Below, piece by piece: positions 7,124 to 11,338 of a stretch of DNA of 11,338 bases (position 1 is the stretch's first letter; every line of letters starts with the position of its first letter). A model generated the notes under the pieces. The model saw only the letters and a list, made by a program, of their open reading frames with translations, was not told the origin of the DNA and searched no databases. The position numbers and the translations under genes are program-made. This DNA comes from Acidobacteriota bacterium (GTDB taxonomy: Bacteria > Acidobacteriota > Vicinamibacteria > Vicinamibacterales > 2-12-FULL-66-21), in NCBI GenBank assembly GCA_013817065.1, contig JACDDJ010000077.1:1-11338 (forward strand). The letters run 5' to 3'.

Positions 7124-7479
7124 CGCCTCAGCAGAAATTTGGCGAAGCGCTCCGACGGCGGCGTGAGCAGCGCGGAATTTCTCTGAAGGATCTGGCTCAC
7201 AGGACGAAGATCAGCGCGTCACTCCTGGCGGGCATCGAGCGCGGCGACTGCTCGCGCTGGCCGGGTGGGATTTACAGCCGCGCCTGGGTGCGCGAGTACG
7301 CATCAGCGATCGGGTTGGACGCCGAGCAGATCGCCGCCAGGTTCAGTAACTGCTTCGCCAACGTCGCCTTTCCGGACGGCACCCCGCAGGAAGCCGAAGC
7401 CGCCGAGCGCGCTGCTGCAGAGCGCCGGTCTAGGTGGCGTGTCTTGCTACCCGGCTGGACCTGGCGCCCCCTGCAATAA
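7120..7479 (+). CDS. RodZ-type helix-turn-helix protein, short form
   Basis: 119 residues from a GTG start that overlaps the upstream stop by four bases. Residues about 6-78 form an HTH_25-type domain as found at the N-terminus of RodZ: FGEALRRRREQRGISLKDLAHRTKISASLLAGIERGD, then PGGIYSRAWVREYASAIGLD. In RodZ the domain binds MreB, and in related proteins it may bind DNA. RodZ normally continues into a membrane helix and a periplasmic domain. Here the protein stops after a charged stretch (EAEAAERAAAERRSRW) and WTWRPLQ, with no membrane span. The missing membrane part may be supplied by the coupled 57-residue protein; that is inference. The gene ends 25 bases from the convergent LVIVD gene. 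It could instead be a stand-alone regulator. Confidence 0.82.
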   Translation: MTPQQKFGEALRRRREQRGISLKDLAHRTKISASLLAGIERGDCSRWPGGIYSRAWVREYASAIGLDAEQIAARFSNCFANVAFPDGTPQEAEAAERAAAERRSRWRVLLPGWTWRPLQ

Positions 7480-7504
7480 AACGCTTCCATCTTCCCTTTT
7501 CCAT

Positions 7505-9376
7505 TTACCTGATCCCCTTCAGCGTCTCGGCCAGCGCCGTCAGGATCTCCGCGGTCTGACCGGAGGCGGATGACGCATCCTGCTGAAGCTGCGCCGCGAG
7601 CGGATCGAGCTCCGCCGGATCCGGCTTCGACAGCGCGGCCGTAATCGCGCTCACGCGCGCCGCCGGCAGCGCGTTCCTGCGCGTCAGCTGATCGAGATAC
7701 GCGCGGGCAACCGTCGGACTCACCTGGTGCACCACCCGTGGCTGCTGCTGCGGGTTGAACACGTCATACCGCACCAGTCGCGCTGCCTCGAGCTCGTTCT
7801 GCGACAGGTGCGGACTGGATCTCAGCTGGTAGATGTCCAGCCCGCGCGCCATTTCGGTTCCGTAGATGTAGCCGTTGTACCAGTAAGTCGACCACAGACC
7901 GGCAGTGAACAGCTGCTTCGCGTCCACCGGACCGCGATCGAAGTACGCGATCTCGAACGGCTTGGCGGAATCGGTGAAATCAAACACTGACACCCCGCCC
8001 TGATACCACGCCTGCACCATGATGTCGCGGCCGGGCACCGGCACGAGCGAGCCATTGTGGGCGACGCAATTCTCGAACTCGGTCTGCGGCGCCGGCAGCT
8101 TGTAGTAGCTCCGGAACTGCAGCTTGCGATCGACGATGTCGAAGATGGCGTTGGCGCCCCACTCGGGTTGATCGGTGATACGGCAGCGCGGGCGGGTGCC
8201 GCCGCCCCACTCGTCGGTGAAAATCACCTTGGTGCCGTCGTTGTTGAACGTGGCGGAGTGCCAGTAGGCGAAGTTCTTGTCGGCTGCGGCGTCGAGCCGG
8301 ACCGGCTTCACGGGGTCCGAGATATCCAGGAGGATGCCGTTGCCTGAGCACGCGCCGGCCGCGAGCCCAACCTCGGGGAACACGGTGATGTCGTGGCACT
8401 GGTTGGTCTCGCTCGTCGTCTGTGTGCCTGGGCCGTGGTCGCCCTTCTTGTTCAGCCCGGCGATGGCTCCCGTGGTCGAATCCGAGAAGATCCGCGGCTG
8501 GCTGACGATCTCGGCCGCCGCCGGATTCGCGAGGGGAATCTGGATGACGTCGATGTTGTAGTACGACGTGTTCGGGTCTTCCTCCGGCTTCTTGTCGGAG
8601 CAGCCAGCGAGTTCCTCCGGCGAGCGCGGCGCGCTGGTCCCGGAGCCATAGACATAGATGTTGGCCTTGTCGTCCGGGTCTTCGAGCAGCGTGTGCGTGT
8701 GCGATCCGCGGCAAGTCTGGACCGCGGCGAGCTGCTGCGGCTTCCTGATATCAGTGATGTCGAAGATGCGAATGCCGCGGAAGCGCACCGGGCTGACCGG
8801 TTCCTCCACGCCAGCCGTACCGCAATCGAGCCGGCCGCGCGTCTGCTCGACCGACATGATCAGCAGGTTGCCTCGAATCGAGACGTCACCCTGACCGCCC
8901 GGGCACACCACCGACGCGATCAGCTGCGCCTTCGCAGGGGTGGAGATGTCGTAGACGTTGAAACCGCTGAAGTTGCCGGCGATGAGGTTCGTACCGCGGA
9001 ACGCCAGGTCCGAATTCGCGTAGTTCAAGCCGCTGCCGGGTGGCACTGCCGGCTTTTCCGTCGCGGGTTTCTGGACGGCCGGCTCCTCCGCAGCCGGCTT
9101 CTCGGTTGCCGGCTTGTTCGGATCCGGCTTCACCACTGGCTTCTCCGCTGCGGTCGGCGATCCGGCCGGCTCCTTTGGATCGAAGAATCCGGGCGGCTTC
9201 GGCAGGTTCGCCACGAGCTCCATGTTGGAGGCGGCGACGCCGGCATCCTTGAGCCCAGCCTTGAGGCCGACGCGCGGATCCTTCGAGCCGGAAGACTGGG
9301 GCGTCTGTCCATGGAGCGACGCGACGGCAAAGACAAGCGCCGAAACACACAGCATTCGCGAGAACACGACTTTCAT
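7505..9376 (-). CDS. Secreted LVIVD-repeat beta-propeller protein
   Basis: 623 residues. A signal peptide (about 1-23, ending SLHG|Q) is followed by a conserved stretch, NMELVANLPKPPGFFDP (51-67), and a Pro/Lys/Glu linker (about 78-111). A beta-propeller follows at about 118-520, built from LVIVD-type blades such as SGFNVYDISTPAKAQLIASV, RGIRIFDITDIRKPQQLAAV, NGILLDISDPVKPVRL and GGVSVFDFTDSAKPFEIAYF. Conserved His/Cys occur in CRGSHTHTLL (222-231), NQCHDIT (326-331), AYWHSATF (370-377) and NCVAHNG (436-442), which could bind metal. A helical tail (about 553-620) ends the protein. Function unknown; it is probably extracellular or periplasmic. The ATG overlaps the stop of the DUF305 gene as ATGA (9376-9373), so the two are translationally coupled. 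LVIVD and DUF305 genes recur as neighbours in Acidobacteria-type genomes, to my recollection. Confidence 0.9.
   Translation of the reverse strand: MKVVFSRMLCVSALVFAVASLHGQTPQSSGSKDPRVGLKAGLKDAGVAASNMELVANLPKPPGFFDPKEPAGSPTAAEKPVVKPDPNKPATEKPAAEEPAVQKPATEKPAVPPGSGLNYANSDLAFRGTNLIAGNFSGFNVYDISTPAKAQLIASVVCPGGQGDVSIRGNLLIMSVEQTRGRLDCGTAGVEEPVSPVRFRGIRIFDITDIRKPQQLAAVQTCRGSHTHTLLEDPDDKANIYVYGSGTSAPRSPEELAGCSDKKPEEDPNTSYYNIDVIQIPLANPAAAEIVSQPRIFSDSTTGAIAGLNKKGDHGPGTQTTSETNQCHDITVFPEVGLAAGACSGNGILLDISDPVKPVRLDAAADKNFAYWHSATFNNDGTKVIFTDEWGGGTRPRCRITDQPEWGANAIFDIVDRKLQFRSYYKLPAPQTEFENCVAHNGSLVPVPGRDIMVQAWYQGGVSVFDFTDSAKPFEIAYFDRGPVDAKQLFTAGLWSTYWYNGYIYGTEMARGLDIYQLRSSPHLSQNELEAARLVRYDVFNPQQQPRVVHQVSPTVARAYLDQLTRRNALPAARVSAITAALSKPDPAELDPLAAQLQQDASSASGQTAEILTALAETLKGIR
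9044..9145 (-). repeat. Low-complexity Pro/Lys/Glu linker-coding repeats
   Basis: This stretch of the LVIVD gene encodes repeated EKPA/EKPV-like units (AEKPVV, PNKPATEKPAAEEPAV, QKPATEKPAV). The DNA shows recurring GCCGGCTT-type blocks on the plus strand. The linker separates the N-terminal segment from the propeller. Such in-frame repeats are expected to vary in length between strains. Confidence 0.65.
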
Positions 9377-10009
9377 TTCTGCAGCTCCTTGAGCATGGCG
9401 GTCATCCTGGCAATCTCCATGCGCTGGTCGGCATTGACGTCCGAAGCAAAGGCGTAGATGTCGGCATCCTGTGCCGCACCGGGGGTGGCAAAGAGGTCCT
9501 TCACCATGACCAGCGCACCTTCATGGTGCTTGATCATGTATTCGAGAAACAGTCGATCGAACGATTCGCCGCTCGCGGCGGTGAGGCGATCCATCTCTTG
9601 GGCCGTCAGCATGCCGGGCATGAGCGGCGCACCAGGCGCATGATGCGCATGCTCGCCGGGGGCGGCGGCGCCGTGGCTCTCGAGCCACTCACGCATCATC
9701 TTCATCTCGTCGTCCTGCGAGACCTGGATCCGCTCCGCGAGCTTGCGCATAGTGGCGCTCCTGGTGCGCGTCTCGAGAAGCTCGGTCATCTCGACCGCCT
9801 GGGCATGATGGCCGATCATCCCCTGCATGAATTTCACATCGGCGGCCGATGCCCCGGGTCGTAATCGAGCGGCCTGTTCTGGCGTGATGATGCGGCTGGG
9901 CTTTCCGGGGGCACCCGGCTGGACGATCGGCGCCGACTGCGCCCACGCAAGGCTGGCAGATGCACTCACCGCGAGCGACACGATGAGAGTGGCGAGATGA
10001 CGCTGAAGA

Positions 10010-10017
<8 letters not shown>
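9373..10017 (-). CDS. DUF305 family protein with signal peptide
   Basis: 214 residues from ATG 10017-10015. A longer frame upstream lies inside the kinase gene and lacks a signal peptide. Residues 1-26 are the signal peptide (LATLIVSLAVSASASLAWA|Q). The mature protein is a DUF305 helical bundle with the family's two histidine pairs: FMQGMIGHHAQAVEM (63-77) and EYMIKHHEGALVMV (159-172), plus DVNADQRMEIARM (193-205). An extra His-rich loop, GEHAHHAPG (121-129), lies between the two halves. The Met- and His-rich faces suggest metal binding; CopM of Synechocystis, a copper-binding protein, has this domain. Its start overlaps the kinase stop by eight bases and its stop overlaps the LVIVD start, so it is the middle gene of a coupled operon. 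A copper or other metal role here is inference. Confidence 0.92.

Positions 10018-11338
<1,321 letters not shown>

Noticed and set aside
7480..7504. Pyrimidine-rich stretch between the convergent HTH and LVIVD genes
   Set aside because: No hairpin is associated with it and the stretch is too short to assign a role.
9044..9145. CRISPR-like periodic repeats
   Set aside because: The repeats are short, in frame and encode a Pro/Lys/Glu linker; there are no spacers of constant length.
8393..9457. 354-codon plus-strand ORF antisense to the LVIVD and DUF305 genes
   Set aside because: Very Arg-rich low-complexity translation and no domain; the opposite strand has LVIVD blades and a coupled operon structure.

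Overview
The window (about 11.3 kb, high GC, strong G/C preference at third codon positions) reads as ordinary chromosome from a Gram-negative bacterium, most likely an Acidobacteriota member close to Vicinamibacteria. This assignment is inference. It rests on the DUF305 plus LVIVD-repeat gene pair, a RodZ-type HTH protein, a MacB-like ATPase, signal peptides ending in Ala-Gln, and a short intergenic hairpin repeat of a type I associate with such genomes. No rRNA, tRNA, CRISPR, transposase or phage gene was seen.

Layout, left to right. (1) 1-703, minus: N-terminal part of an exported M20-family amidohydrolase, cut by the window edge. (2) 885-1676, plus: a class I SAM-methyltransferase-fold protein with an apparent signal peptide. 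It is followed by a hairpin repeat and then by a large polytopic membrane protein resembling GT-C glycosyltransferases (1729-3654). (3) 5892-3686, minus: a tight three-gene operon of exported proteins: a DUF4390 protein, a class-C beta-lactamase-like protein that has lost all three catalytic motifs, and a small outer-membrane beta-barrel. (4) 6061-7479, plus: a MacB/LolD-like ABC ATPase without a neighbouring permease, a 57-residue single-span membrane protein, and a RodZ-type HTH protein whose GTG start overlaps the previous stop. (5) 11338-7505, minus: a coupled operon of a hybrid sensor histidine kinase (N-terminus outside the window), a DUF305 protein rich in paired histidines, and a large secreted LVIVD-repeat protein. 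Each junction overlaps by a few bases.

Functionally the window is dominated by the cell envelope: nearly every gene encodes a secreted, membrane or membrane-linked protein. The two minus-strand operons are the most coherent units. In one, a signalling kinase is translationally coupled to a DUF305/LVIVD pair that may act in periplasmic metal or redox biology. In the other, a likely dead serine-hydrolase fold is locked between two envelope proteins. I saw no clear new defence or mobile system. The points most worth a second look are the pseudo-hydrolase, the exported methyltransferase, and the small-membrane-protein/HTH pair.
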